DNA of 64,000 nucleotides from Angiostrongylus vasorum (GCA_018806985.1 JADANN010000311.1:1302001-1366000), one strand, 5' to 3'. Shown: positions 31,605 through 43,728, numbered from the stretch's first letter. The notes: generated by a model not told the origin, from the sequence alone. A program made the numbers and translations.

Positions 31605-31899
31605 TACCAGGATCCACCATAGTCCTGGTCTCAAACTAGTCGCATTGTTCCAAATCTTCCTCCGATCCAGAAGAGCGGCGACAACCTGGGTGGTGACGAC
31701 CTGGCGAAGACTTCGGCATGGCTAACCTCGGGACTCCATGGAACCACAACGGCTAAACCAGAAAAACTCCGAAAAGTTGGAAATTTTGCCCGGTGCCAAT
31801 TTCCCGATGCCGGAGGGAGAGGCTTGGTTGCCCCGGAGCGGAATCGAAATATCATCGTGTTCGTGATGACGGACGTCACTACCACTATGCTATCCGCCA
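31605..31899 (-). repeat. SINE-D head joined to SINE-C body (left arm)
   Basis: On the minus strand (plus strand 63019-63313 in the right arm) a tRNA-like head, GCGGATAGCATAGTGGTAGT with box B TTTCGATTCCGCTC, is followed by ATCGGGAAATTGGCACCGGG. It then passes directly into the SINE-C segment TTTTCGGAGTTTTTCTGG. Either two elements are fused or this is the complete architecture, a tRNA-derived head on a SINE-C body. Confidence 0.6.
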
Positions 31900-32117
31900 C
31901 TATGTGTATATGTATATACGCACTAATAATGCATATAAGTGACTTACCGATTCCTGATTCTCCTGCGCACAAGAATTATACACTATCTGGTCGCTCATTC
32001 TCGCAAATAATTTTCTTTTGTTGTAGCTTCCGACCAGTTGTGGTCTTGACAAGGTGACATACAAGGACTTTAAGAATATTCTTTAATAAGCTGCGTAAAG
32101 ACAATAGAAAAAATAAA

Positions 32118-32381
32118 ACTGTCGACGTTGATCAATACCTAAGGGATGCTCCATGCATTCTACTTCATTAAACATCGTTTGGATTTGATTGAATGCATAT
32201 CTGGCCTTTACATTTACTCGCAGTGGCTTACCGATGTAACGAGCCAATTGTTATCCTCTCAAGCAAGTCTGGTAGCAATTTGCCCATCCCGAAAGGATGA
32301 AAGGCCTGGTGGCTCAGAGCGGGAGAGTGGATCACATGTGTGTTGCAGGGCGCCTCTGACCTCTGCGCCACACACGCCCTC
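32118..32381 (-). repeat. SINE-A copy, well preserved (left arm)
   Basis: It has the full head on the minus strand (GTGTGGCGCAGAGGTCAGAGG, then CAACACACATGTGATCC), the body and the terminal TTGATCAACG equivalent. The identical copy at 62537-62800(+) is its palindrome partner. Good box A and slightly altered box B. Confidence 0.85.
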
Positions 32382-33223
32382 AATAAGCCACATAATAGGG
32401 ATAAGTAAACTATGGCGTGTCTCAGAAACTATTTATTGCTCCATCATTTCCAGTCACACAGACTTACGCAGGAAGGTAACAGCATTGACTTGATACATCC
32501 GTGGGCCACGGCAGGTTATTGTCGAGATATGCACTCAGTTAAGTGATTAAATGCCAGCCGCATCATCCTATATATTTGCTTGTTTATTCATTTAGTGTTT
32601 CGTTTGTTTATTTTTTTAAAACTTTTTAGAGCAGGTGATTCGTGGTAGACACAAAGCGAAGAAGGTCAACGATACATATTGAGAGCATCCATGACTGTTG
32701 TCGAAGTGTTCTTCTACTATGATGAAAAGTAAACGACGATGGAGAACTTAGTTATTCTCTTTTCGGAAATGAGTAAACCATATGTGTTCTCAAGGATTCC
32801 TCGTGATAAAGGGAATCTTAGAAAGGCTTAGGCTATTTCCGTGACAATAGCAATTCATCACACTTCGAATTTCTATGTGATCTTTCAGCGCAAAGATCGC
32901 TACCAGTGGCGATTCTTACATTTCTATGTTCTCGCTGGGTGCTCGAGCCCATCACACTTTCTTCGAGTGGATCGAAAACTCTTTGGTCTTCATCTACGAC
33001 TCACTGCCATATTGGAAGTTGTCACTTAGGTATTTGTTATTGCTATGGTCATCCACATGAGAAATATCCGCCATTGTAATATATTAGTTATAATACTAGT
33101 ATTTTTCCTTTGTTTTTTTTTCGTCACTGAATTGAGGGCCACAATACTTATTGGTATAAGATGTAACCTACTTTATCTGGCGTCAAATTGATTTCTCGTG
33201 GCACCTATGACCTCGTTATTTGA

Positions 33224-33430
33224 CTAGAAGGCACTAATGAAGCCTCGATTTTTACATCTTGCGCGTCGAAGTTCTACGAAAAGAGTCACATTCTTCTCAC
33301 GAGGGCCTTTAATTTTAATGCCTGGGAAGAAGCATTGGGCACCAATAACTTCTCGAGCTCTGCCGTGAATGCTGGATACGACCACGATTTCTCCAGGAGT
33401 GGTCACTTTGCCTACTTCTTAAGAGATCAG
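33224..33430 (-). CDS. Uncharacterised 60-codon frame, duplicated in both arms
   Basis: The frame from 33406 to 33224 begins MTTPGEIVVVSSIHGRAREV and ends RRARCKNRGFISAF. It is exactly mirrored at 61513-61695(+). Its composition (no long low-complexity run, plausible Val/Ile-rich strand) looks more protein-like than neighbouring frames. I do not recognise a family and see no splice evidence. It could be a host exon or chance. Confidence 0.2.
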
Positions 33431-33964
33431 CTCAAACAGCTTTCGAAGTACGCCCTAGCGAGCTGAGGGCTTTCGGGAAGAGTAGACGTCACTAATGTCA
33501 TATCCATCACGTAGGGTGCAGCGACAATCAGCTCGAAAATGGTCGTGTGGTTAATTGCGTGGGTTTTTCAAACTTGTAAGAGATACATTGATAATGAGTC
33601 CACTAACTCTACACGCTGCGTAGCAAAGATGTGTTGAGTATGTCGACAGTACATCTAACTTCAATTTACTGCCCATTCAGTTTTTCATGGCGCGGGACTA
33701 TGTGAAGAGTAAGCACAATGTGATTTCGTCGTCAACGATCCCATAAACCATCGATAGATTCGTGAGAATGCAAGTGACGTAGTCGTTCGCCCTTCTCGCA
33801 TCACAGAGCCAACTAGTAGGTTTTTTTTTCGGTAAAATGACAAAAAGAGCATCACATTTGTTGCTGAAGGCCTCGGCACAGAAGGCTGAGCTTGTGAGGG
33901 GTTCCTTCTGTGTGTTTAAGGTCTCGCGAAACCTAACGGCGATTAGCACGTCCACGTTATCGGC

Positions 33965-36900
33965 CGTATGTATCACCTTTATCACCTGTAGTCCCGTTGG
34001 TCGTTGAGTGACTCGAGCAGGCTCCAGTAAGTTTTCCATTTTTTTCCTGTCGCGTACAAGAGTAGCCCAGTGGGTTCTGCTCGCTGTAGGGACTCGTCGA
34101 GCATCACATCTTTCTTCTAGGCTTTTCGTGAAGAACTCTGACCATCGAGTCGGTGGTCTTCCTGCAGTGCATTTAACATCTCGAAGAATACAGTCACTAA
34201 CGGCTCCTGTCCATCGGTTGTCATTCGTATCCACTACGTGTCCTACCGACCTTATCTTCGACTGTTTGGCGTGCAGAACGGCATCTTTGATTTTTTGATC
34301 GTTCCCGTAGGTCGGTGCTTCGGATCCCTTCCCTTAGTTGCGTGAAACGCGATACTCCTAGCATCGTCCACTCGACTGGGCGTTCGATAAAACTGAGTGA
34401 TCTTTCATCCTTCTTAAGTAGCGACCAGGTTTCTGACGCATACGCTAGGGCAGGAAGTACCGCTGAGTCGAAAAGGTGAGCACAGATTCAGTTGTTCTTT
34501 CTCCTCTTCACTACATCCTCGATGCTCTTGAAAGTTCCTCAAGCCGCTCGTTTCCTTTTGCCAGCTCTGGAGCCAAATCGTACAACATGTTGATTTCCCG
34601 ACCTAGAAAGGCATAACTGGAGCATTCGGAGATATCTGCTCTGTTGAGCGTGAATGGGACATACGAAACCATTTCGTTCCTCATGAACATCGTTTTTGTG
34701 AGATTCATTTGAGGACCAACTTTTCTACAGGCTTTATCAAAGTCGGCCAGGATTCGTTCTGCTTAACTAATGTTCTGTGTTATAAGCACGATGTCATCAG
34801 CTAAGCGAAGATGGTGTAATTGCCGACCATCGATTTTCACTCCCATATTATCCCATTCCAATAATCGCATGACCGTCTCGAGGGTGGCGGCAAATAATTG
34901 CGGCGAGATGACATCGCCTTGCCTAACCCCTCTTCTGATGTCGATGATAATATCGTTGTGGAATGATGATATCTTGGTTGTCAAATTTTTTGTACACCTC
35001 ACGAAGAACCATTATGTACTGAGCAGGAACTCCCTGACTATCAAGGGCTTTCATGATTGCTTCTATCCCAGTTGAGTTAAAGGCCTTCTTCAAATCGAGG
35101 AAAGTGAGACAGAGCGGTCTTTTGTACTCTCGCGATGCTTCGATGAGTCTCGTCATCGTACGTATGTGTCCTATCGCACTAAATCCTTTTCGAAATCCTC
35201 CTTGCTCACCTGGCTGTCCTTCTTCCAGTGTTCTGTGAATCCTGTTTTGGATGACTTGAGTGAAAAGTTTGTAGACGACAAACAGCAAGCAGATTGGGCG
35301 ATAGTTGCCCATATCGTGTAAGTCACCCTTTTTAAACATGAGCACGGTCTTGCTGGTCTTCCATTGAGTGGGGACCTTCCATTCAGACAGCTAGTGTGGT
35401 GTGACGAGCCGAGCGAATGTGTCTACGAGGACTGGGGAAAGGTTCTTCAGGTGTTCTGATCTTATCCTCTTCGGACCTGGTGTTGTTCGATTTTTCACCG
35501 ACGAAATGGCTTGTCGAATTTCGAAATGGAGAACCGGTGGTACAACGTATCCATTCTTCATTATGACGGAAGGTGGATGTGGCTATCGTGGAGATCTGAG
35601 TAGTAGTCGTAAGTGATTTTCTCCATTGCCTTTCTGGATGTTGTAACTGCTCCGTCTGGGCGTCGGAGTGCAATCATCTTGGTCTTATAATTGGCGAATC
35701 TTCGGTGAGCTTTGCGAATGCTCTTCCCCAGCCTCTGCAGCTTCGACCATTACTGCTGCTTTTCTCTCTTTAACATCTTCTTTTATCGCCTGTCTGTATT
35801 GTTTTGCACGTTCGGACGACAGTTCGTGGTTGCCTGCCGCTCGTGCGATTCCACGCTGGCGTATCAACTCGAGTGTTTCTGGAGACAGACGTCTCTTGGT
35901 GATTTTCGAACTCTCAGCTTTCATAGCGCTAGCGTGAAGGCGTCGAATGAGCCGATCGCATTCTTCGTTGATGTTGTCGACAACGGCATCTTCCCAACAG
36001 CCGACTAATGAATGGTGGTTCTGGGACTTCAGTTTTTGAATTTATCGGCTTTTTCTCGTTTCTGCGAGAAATGGGATCTCGCACGAAGAAGGCGGTGGCC
36101 CGATCCGTGAAGAATTTTGGGACAACAGCGACATCGGTTAGGCAAAACGTTCTATCTACTATGACGTGGTCTATTTCGTTATGGTACTCTCCATTGGGAG
36201 ACTCTCACGTCCAGCGTTGAGGTTGCGGCTTTTGGAATTGCAAGTTACCATGGATAGTATTGGTCATCATAATAAGCTCAGCGAGCCGCTGACCCTGTTC
36301 GTTCCATTCTAATCTGTGCGTCCCTATGTGACGTTTTTCAGACGTGTTTCTTGGTCCGATCTTGGCGTTAAAATCTCCAATGATGACCTTGAAGAATGTA
36401 TGGTCTTCTCTGTAGAACTTCTCCAAGTCATGTAGAACGCTTCGACTTCTTCTTCGTCATAGTTTGATGTCCGCGCGTAAACGACGAAGATTGTAAAAGG
36501 CGGTATTGATCCACATCTTTTTAATCGTAAACGTCGATTCCCGTTGTGGGTTGTTCGGATGAATCGATGTTAATGGAGAAACTCGTGTTGACGAAAACAC
36601 CGACGCCGCCGACTCCTCTACTGTGGCATGTTCCGAGGAGCGGTGCTTCTCCTTTGTCATAGACGGCGTTGAAAAGATGGCGTCTCCCACCAGTCCGATT
36701 ACGTCGTACCTTATCTTTTTCGCTTGCGTTGTCAAGCCTTCTATCGAGGACTCGGATGCAAGGGTATGTACATTGTAAGTACTGATTGTCATCTTAGTTG
36801 TTCGTGATCCAGGCAGCTTCCTTTGGCCCTGAGATTTTGGCAGCTTCTTCGTACTCGTCCTACCGAACGCTGCGAAATTGGAGGCTCTTTCGCGGTAAGG

Positions 36901-37345
36901 GGAATGAGGTCCGTTTCTTTTACAGTTTCAAGCCTTTTAATACTCACGTATAGCTTGCCGGGCTTTGAACGAGGGGGGCTGGGCATACTCTCGGGTAGTT
37001 TGCCAGGCTCGTCCAAAGTGGACATGCAGCTTATTTGTTGGAGGCGACTAACCGCCCCCACCCCCCCATATACTTCACTGTCACTTGATTGCAGGCTTTG
37101 GCCAAATTGACTCGTAGAATGCAATCCGCATAAAGCGAGAACGCACCCACACGCGCATGCCATGAATACGCCTCGTAAATACAGAAAGTATGTGCCAGAT
37201 CGCCGCAACAGAAACAGGGAGTCCATCTCCTGGATTCATCTGCGTCTCAGGGAAGAAAAGTCCGCGATTAACCCTCTATACGCCAATTGGGGGACGCGTC
37301 ACGTAGCCTCGCCACTAAACCGCTCGAAATCCCTCATATGAGGGA
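33965..37345 (-). pseudogene. RTE-type non-LTR retrotransposon, copy D (left arm)
   Basis: A 3.38-kb element in the same subfamily as copy C. Blocks on the minus strand: endonuclease N-terminus (36792-36540), endonuclease core (36426-36205, [15 protein letters not shown]) ended by a TGA at 36207-36205 where copy C has Trp, linker (35924-35685), reverse transcriptase (35345-34923, NYRPICLLFVVYKLFTQVI and LTFLDLKKAF; 35002-34763, RRGVRQGDVISPQL and LRLADDIVLI as the catalytic motif), thumb (34708-34511), and C-terminal domain (34234-33698, CTAGRPPTRWSEFFTKS). The tail is a TATCACCTTTATCACCTGTA run at 33970-33989. The TGA and frameshifts make it inactive. The mirror copy D' shares the same TGA. 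Confidence 0.9.
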
Positions 37346-37631
37346 GATCCGTGGGAAGCCTGGGACACGGCATCAAATCAGCGATCGATCCACTATGCAC
37401 AGCATTGTACCTTTTAGCCACTGAACCGCATGCGCTACTCCTTTTATCCTCTATCCTTAGAGCTGCACATCATTAATTCTCGCGCTGTTTCGCTGCACTA
37501 CGGCCGAGTCTACTTTCGTAGAAGTAGATTTGCCGAAATTTCTATGTTGGCGTCTAGGATTACTACCTCTAAGTGCCAACTTTTTATTTACTGCCTATAG
37601 CAAGTTTTCACAGCAGGGCATTATGTGTGAT
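35460..37631. repeat. 2.18-kb shared block, D copy
   Basis: Near-identical to 27550-29721. Differences I saw include TGG to TGA in the endonuclease (28300 versus 36206 region), CATAATAAACTC versus CATAATAAGCTC, GTTCGAATG versus GTTCGGATG, and several homopolymer-length changes. At the listed substitutions the D' copy agrees with D, not with C. Confidence 0.85.
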
Positions 37632-37895
37632 ACAACCACAACGATGCTGCGATATTTTCAAAACTCCGGACCGCAAGTGTCCGCGGTGAGGAACGAACGC
37701 GCTATTCATTCCGGGGGCTAGCGCATTCACCACCACACCATGCGGGCACTTCGTTTCGCCTGTCTTTCAGCTAGACAGACACCTGCGGTCGGGAGTTTTG
37801 TAAATATCTCAGCATCATTGTTGTCGTATCACAGATGACACCCTGACGTGAAAAATTGCTACGGGCACTAGATAAAAGGCTAAAATTGTGATTTC
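37563..37895. mobile_element. MITE-like element with long terminal inverted repeats (left arm)
   Basis: The left end (about 37563-37683, including TTTTCACAGCAGGGCATT, GTGTGATACAACCACAACG and AAAACTCCGGACCGCAAGTG) is the imperfect reverse complement of the right end (about 37783-37895, including CACCTGCGGTCGGGAGTTTT, GTTGTCGTATCACAG and CTAGATAAAAGGC). Between them lies the CACCACACCATGCGGGC core shared with the array at 19151-19818. Mirror copy at about 57022-57354. No transposase is encoded. Confidence 0.7.
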
Positions 37896-38394
37896 GACTA
37901 CAGACTCAGCTTAACTGCCTTCAATACCGATTTGGGCTTCCGAGCTCAACCCCGTTGACGAGTAATTTCTGATAGTGCTAATAGAGAGAAAAGTACCTGA
38001 GACAGGCAACACGAAGGACCGGCTTTGGTGTGGTGGTTGTACCAACTCTAATATTTACGAAAAACGCAATTTGTGCTATAATTCAACCATTCGGATCCAA
38101 AGTGAATACAAGGAGTTTGCAGTGATATATAGTAGCACAGAACCCGAAAAAAAATTGCCAAAAAGATGAACAAGAAGAATAAGATAACAAAGTGATTATC
38201 ACCTTCGGATAGACCTAAAGTCACCAAAAATTGTGAAAGTAAAACATTGTTTTTCTGGCTTCCTTAGTGTCTTCGTAGTCGGAAGAGGGTGCTGATGAGC
38301 TCTGGTACGAAGCAGGAACAAATTATAGCCTTTTTGTTTATCTCTCATATGATCTTATAAACTGATCTTTTCGTGCTGGTGCGAGGTTGTTATA

Positions 38395-38715
38395 CGTTGT
38401 CGTTGTCGGAGTCACTGGTGTTGTTGGTCGATGGCTGAGGTTTCGGCGATTTCGCCTTCCTCAGAGCGGTGCAGTTAAAGTGGGACCTTGTAATTTGACT
38501 GATTATAAAAACCGCGGTAAAAGAAAAAGCTCAGTGTAGTGAAATAAAACACAGAAGAAAAGCGTTGGATGCAGTCCACTCCACTTCGTCCGTTCTCCTC
38601 CTCCGCGTTAATATAATGTAGAGTGCATCTACGTTATCTATACGCTCATATTACATTATTTGTTGTATGATATTTTACGTTATTTCACTACTGATTGCAC
38701 CGCTAGGTAAAAATC
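38395..38715 (-). mobile_element. Penelope-like (tentative) repeat with hammerhead-like core, left arm
   Basis: The minus strand carries CTGAGGA (38464-38458), a GGCG-AAAT-CGCC stem-loop and GAAA, the conserved core order of a hammerhead ribozyme. AGGTC (38489-38485) lies upstream, of which AGGT can pair with the ACCT following GAAA to form helix III with a GUC cleavage triplet. Helix I is not evident. Hammerhead ribozymes are known in terminal repeats of Penelope-like elements, which is the basis of the tentative name. The downstream part is shared with 25040-25248. The mirror copy is at 56202-56522. Confidence 0.45.
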
Positions 38716-39119
38716 TGGCTGACAGGAAGAAAAAGCAAGGGCTTCAGTGGTGATAGAGAAACGGGCCATTCTGGCTGCGCAGTGGAAACGCCGCCGACAC
38801 ATCAAAGCAATGATTTCACTTCCGTTCATTCATGCCGCATCCTTTTTTTGGACTTCGACCATCTAGTGCTCTTTGAGCAACATACTATACGGTTGAACTG
38901 ATACAAGGTTACTATAAAAATCTCAAACTGGTAGTTGCCAAGTCAATTGGAATAAGAACTTCTCGAGTGGGAACTTCACTCAGCGGTGTTCTTTTATAAA
39001 GAACGGATGTTGATCTACTGCGGTCATCCCATATGACTTCTTTTTTCGGCGAGCAATCCGTCTTGTAGAACTTGGTAGATTATTTGACGGTACATAAAAC
39101 ATAAATGATAAAGCCCGCG

Positions 39120-39331
39120 GCTCTGATCAATCCCTGAGGGATGCGCTATGAACTCGACTTCATTAACAATCGTTTGGAGGTGATTGAATGCATATCTGGC
39201 CTTTACGATGAGTCACAGTGGACTGCCGATGTGTACAAATTTGCCGACCCCGGAAGGATGGAAGGCTTGGTGGGCCATGGGCGCAGGGACCGATTTCACG
39301 TGTGTGTTGCAGGACGCCTCCTTTCACTGCG
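39120..39331 (-). repeat. SINE-A copy (left arm)
   Basis: Clear body with box-B-like GTGAAATCGGTCCC and the TGATCAATCCCTGAGGGATG end in reverse. The head is truncated before box A. The partner lies at 55586-55797(+). Confidence 0.8.
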
Positions 39332-39825
39332 GCCTTTACTGACGGCACATAGCCCGGCAATATCTTAAAAAGCTGGCTCTCATTAAGGCTCGGCTCTTTA
39401 AATCCTCCAAAAAAGTTGAGATACTTCCACCAATACTTTTTGCAAGTTCTCGAGCTGCTCTGCGTGTTCAACTACGAGTGTGCTAAAAGGTGAGCGAAAC
39501 GAATTCATGCGGCCTTCGAAACCGCGATTACCTTTACTGGAAGCATAGGATCTTCAGCTTTGCTCATATCTCAGCACCCTTGTAGTTGCACTTCATGACG
39601 CACCCTGCTAAGAAGGAACAGGCGGTGGATAAAAATGTAAACAATCACGTGCATGCATTTGCTTTCAGGGAAACCTTATATTCAGCATCGTCAGTAGGAG
39701 AAGAACGTAGGTAATATCGTCTATTTTCGACGTCCTACACGCTGCGATTCAGTTTTCATAGCTTGTGTCACCATTGTGCATTCATTGTAATTGCTTGGGG
39801 CTAAAAAGGATGAATAAACTATCAA

Positions 39826-40082
39826 CGTTAATCATTCTCTGAGGGATCCGCCATGCATTCTTTAAGATGCTGAGAGATTCCTCTTTATCAAGCATCGTTA
39901 AAGGGAACTGAATGCACATCTTATCTATACATTGACTTTCGATGGCTTATCAGCAAGGTCTGGCACCAATTTACTGAGCCCGGATCTACAGAACGCTTGG
40001 CAAGCCTTGGGCTCGGAATCCAAGTAGCGACCGATATAGTATTTGTAGCAGGGCATCCCTAAACACTCCGCTACACGCGCCA
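39826..40082 (-). repeat. SINE-A copy (left arm), divergent
   Basis: Head GGCGCGTGTAGCGGAGTG on the minus strand and body with GCCAAGCGTTCTGTAGATCC. The terminal portion contains a small insertion (AAGATGCTGAGAGATTCC). Partner at 54835-55091(+). The sequence just outside the head (40085-40200) is related to the region upstream of RTE D at about 37440-37560. Confidence 0.7.
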
Positions 40083-40833
40083 CTCCTTTTATCCTCAATC
40101 CTTAGAGCTACGCACCATTAATTCTTGCGCCGTTTGGCTGCACTACGGCTGGGCTCGAATTCGTGGAAGTAGATTTGTCAGAATTTTCATTTTGGTCTCT
40201 GAGCAATTCGTACTATAATTCAACTATTCGGAGCGAAAGTGCATAAAAGGGGATTTGAAATGGTATTTAGCAGCACAGAACTCGAAAAAAAAGGAACTAC
40301 TGCCAAACGGTAATTAAGAAGAATAAGATAAAAGAACGGTCGTCAGCATAGGATAAACCTAAAGTCACCAAAATTTGTGGAAGAAGAGGTTGTTTTTCTG
40401 GCTTTCTTAGTGCCTTTATAGTGCCGAGAGGCTGCTGATGAATTCTGGTATGCAGCAAGAACATGTCGTGGTTTTATTGGTGGGTGTGTAACCATGTCAT
40501 TTAGTGACTGAAAAAAATTATTGCTGATGCGTATGGTTGGAAATTCGAAGAACTAGTGATCCTTCGACTTTTCTGGTCACTTCGACTTATTGTTTCCTTC
40601 GACATTATTATATATTTTTTACAAATTGACTTACGGTGAGATTCTGAGTAGTCCAGGTATACTTCATAATATCGTGCCACTGCCTTCAATATGAATAAAA
40701 TCACTTATCACAAGAAAAACGGGCATGCAACGACAACAAAACGATCAACCAAATGAACAGAGTTGGAGATCGGATTGCTAGAACGTTGAGAAGAAAAAAA
40801 ACACATAGTGGAATGACAAGTGTGTGACGCTGA

Positions 40834-41061
40834 TTATGACACCGTCATCTCATAACCTCGTAGGAGGGTCACTCTTCGGGTGACGAGTATGCGATGCACA
40901 ATCGAGGAAGCTTCCAGCAGACACTGTTGCAATCCGAACGACAACCGCCGTCCGTATTCCGTGCGTGCCACGTAATCGGCTAAAATATGATCTGTTGACA
41001 AGCTGACATAGACTGAATTCTGCATGTCAATCACATATCTGTCATTTGTTCCACTTAACAA
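40834..41061 (-). CDS. Uncharacterised 75-86 codon frame in both arms
   Basis: The left arm frame begins MLSGTNDRYVIDMQNSVYVS and continues LSTDHILADYVARTEYGRRL. The right arm version (53825-54085) is open further upstream. The sequence lacks low complexity and reads like protein, possibly a relic of a mobile-element protein or a host exon. I do not recognise a family, and the region upstream is not open. Confidence 0.25.
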   Translation of the reverse strand: MLSGTNDRYVIDMQNSVYVSLSTDHILADYVARTEYGRRLSFGLQQCLLEASSIVHRILVTRRVTLLRGYEMTVS

Positions 41062-41194
41062 AAAACGCAGGCAGAAAAAGTGAAGCCGTCATTGATTACA
41101 AACCAGTTGCCAAGCCCGCAAAAGGTCAGCCTCAGTATTGCGCACCCTGAATGCTCCTGTCTACGACGTCTTTAGGTAAGGGGATCAGTGAGAG

Positions 41195-42540
41195 GCCAAA
41201 AAAATCTTGTTTTACGCAGGACATCACTGAAACTGGATCCGACGATCACACACTGGGCACAGCATGGAGATGGTTTCATGCTTTACAGGTATAATACCAG
41301 AACTCGCCATAACAAGAAAATACAACAGAAAAATCCTACACCAACTTTGGGTTCCACAATTCCTAACCCAAACCCTAAAAACATCTCTACAGGAAAAACT
41401 ATATGGAATTCTCTCTGAGGTTCGAGTTGCTATAGAAAGCACGGAAAAAGAGCAGCTGTAGAACCTCACAATATGAAGCGATAAACTACTTATTGTTCTC
41501 GCAAAACATATCACATCGTTATATAAAAGGGCAAAATTCACAGCGGTAGACAACGTCGCTCACGATTATCAGGCCCATGAAAGCTGATCGAAGAAATCTT
41601 CATAACTGTGGTTCTACATCTTGTTTAGTGCACTAGACAAGTGCTTCACGCAAGTGATCCCCTCTGTGCATATCAAGGACATTAGACGATTTAGATCGTT
41701 TTCGTCGACAGTTAGCCGAAATTGGACAGATAATCTTCCAATTTTTTAAATCTCATTGTGGCTCATATAACTCATTAGTTAGAGGTGCCTCGCACTGGAT
41801 CGAACGGTGAGGCGATATCACGTCCCGGACTTGTCAAACCTCAATTCCTACGAGTTCGGAAACATGGCACCGGTGCCAGCCCTGTGTGAAAGGGCAAGAA
41901 CAGCGATTCCATGCACAGGCACGCCACTTGAAGTCGACTTGCAGAGCCAGACAGGCATGCAATAACCTCCACGATGAGAAGAATTGGGTTCAATATATGA
42001 CACATCCTTCAATTATTGATCAACGCTAAACGACTCTTTTCAATCGTTCTTGCAATTTCAAACATTATCCAGTTGAAAAGAAAATCTTCTGGAGCCCAAC
42101 AAAATGCAGATCAAAATTCAGTTGCAAATAAACCAGAAGAATCCCAGTTCATGAAGAGCATCTTGTGTGAAATAAAACATCTTCCAGGATGAATCACCAG
42201 TTGAGAATACCTCACCTAACGTATTAACTTTGTTGTTCAATGGATGTGATAACGACTTAAAAAGAAGCTGTAGAAAAAAAATGAGCAATATGGGCCGCAC
42301 TCGGTCGTCCCACAGAGCCCACTGATCAGCTTACTGATCCACAGACTTACACCCTCATATTTGACGCAACGATTATTCCAACGCTATGCTACGCAGCAGA
42401 AACATGGGCCAATACTTCAGTTATATCGATGATGTTTCAAAAACACATACACACACAGGGCTCTTAAGCGACGTTTCCCGAAGATGACTCGGTACATTCG
42501 ATACATTTAGAGAGTGTTCTCAAATATTTTTTTACGAAAC
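41195..42540 (+). pseudogene. RTE-B-like relic, interrupted (left arm)
   Basis: 41195-41460 encodes a degenerate block ending SEVRVAIESTEKEQL, matching the linker of RTE copy B (SEVRVAIESMKRGTAPGP). 42060-42440 matches the RT thumb and C-terminal region (a reading with IIPTLCYAAETWANT against VLPALCYAAETWVDT). About 600 bp between them include a degenerate SINE-A. Many frameshifts are present. Mirror pieces are 53457-53725 and about 52380-52860 on the minus strand. Confidence 0.65.
41785..42033 (+). repeat. SINE-A-like copy, degenerate (left arm)
   Basis: A head-like GAGGTGCCTCGCACTGGATC stretch, a middle with AACATGGCACCGGTGCCAG, CAGACAGGCATGCAATAACC, and the terminal TTATTGATCAACGC are recognisable in SINE-A order. 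Heavily mutated. Partner at 52885-53133(-). Confidence 0.5.
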
Positions 42541-42544
42541 AGAT

Positions 42545-43728
42545 CTTAGCTAATACTTCTTCCATACACCTTCGGTGCTGATTGTGCTGATTGTATATCG
42601 CTCCCACCCCCTTCACATGTGTTACGAAATCGTTCTATCAGTGTCACCTGGATGGCACAGGTAATATACAAAGGTCAGAACAGCTTTCTGACCAGCGTTC
42701 TCTGATGTATCTTCAGTGCAAAATAAAGGCGTTGTTCAGCTCGCACTTTTTTAAAGGGCGTGGATGGTCTTCGGCTCTCTATGCAGCTTGGTACTCTATT
42801 CTACCAATCAGAATGGGGTAGCTGGAAAACCAATGGTTCATCGTAATCACTTCGTCCAGAAGGAATGTAAAAGCACCTCTATTAATTGTCCTTCCATCCG
42901 CGTAGGCACTGTTCTTACAGTCTTCACCACCTTGCTAATTAAGCTGTCAATTAATATATGCAGTATAGGTCTATCGCACGTTGCTCGCTCCAGTCGGTGG
43001 GCTTCATGGTTGTTGCTTATTCATTCATAAATTTACCGCATTTGTTTATCTCGCCATATGGTTATTGCTGCAGTCAATTTGCAAATTGCATTCAATTGCA
43101 ATGTAGATAGGTCAATTTAGAAAAAATGTCACCTTACAGATGTAACGCCAACTTCCTCTCGAACAACTCAATACTACGAAGCCATCTCCTTCGCACTCCA
43201 CCAGGATAACCGAGTCTCGCGCCCCCAAATAAACAACTACTGTTCAACTAATTATAATTATAAAAATAATCAGCTTTAGAAAATGTAACACTAGAAATTG
43301 TTTGCAAAAAACGATCCGTTCAGCAGCTGATCACTCGCACTTTAGGTTGGAACATCATGTCGGTAAGTCTTAATGGATGAAAACTCATAGGCAAACACGC
43401 ACACAGCCTTCAGCTTCTATTCCCTAGAATAATATGAACGGGGAAAAGCGCAACCAACCACTGACCATTAGTTGTGCAGTTTATATAATCCAGAAATGAA
43501 GCGGAAAAATTTTTTTGAACTGACTAGTATAACTGCATTCCCGCATTTTTTGCGATTTCCCATAGCAAACAATGGCATGCCGCTCGATCGGACCTACGTT
43601 GCAATCCCGCCTAATTTCATTGCATCCCTTCAACGGTTCTACATCTGACAAATTTTCTGCGAATGGCTTATGTTCTTGAACACTCGTGAGTGCCCCATTG
43701 CTGGATAAAATTGCATCGGAAAAGCAAA
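42545..43728. other. Arm sequence without recognised features
   Basis: An 88-codon frame at 42764-43030(+), mirrored at 51887-52105(-), is the longest and is not recognised. The remainder, up to the inner end of the arm, contains no repeat family seen elsewhere in the window. Confidence 0.35.

Larger units (their letters stand above)
30919..43728. repeat. Giant inverted repeat, left arm (12.81 kb)
   Basis: Every position x in this arm pairs with about 94,918 minus x in the right arm. Landmarks at both ends match exactly: AAGCTCGCAGCCC at 30919 with GGGCTGCGAGCTT at the window end, and GCATCGGAAAAGCAAAG at 43712-43728 with CTTTGCTTTTCCGATGC at 51190-51206. Differences seen are chiefly single-base changes in homopolymer length plus a few substitutions. 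The arm carries RTE copy D and several SINEs whose mirror copies lie at the same positions, so these were in place before the duplication. Confidence 0.95.
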
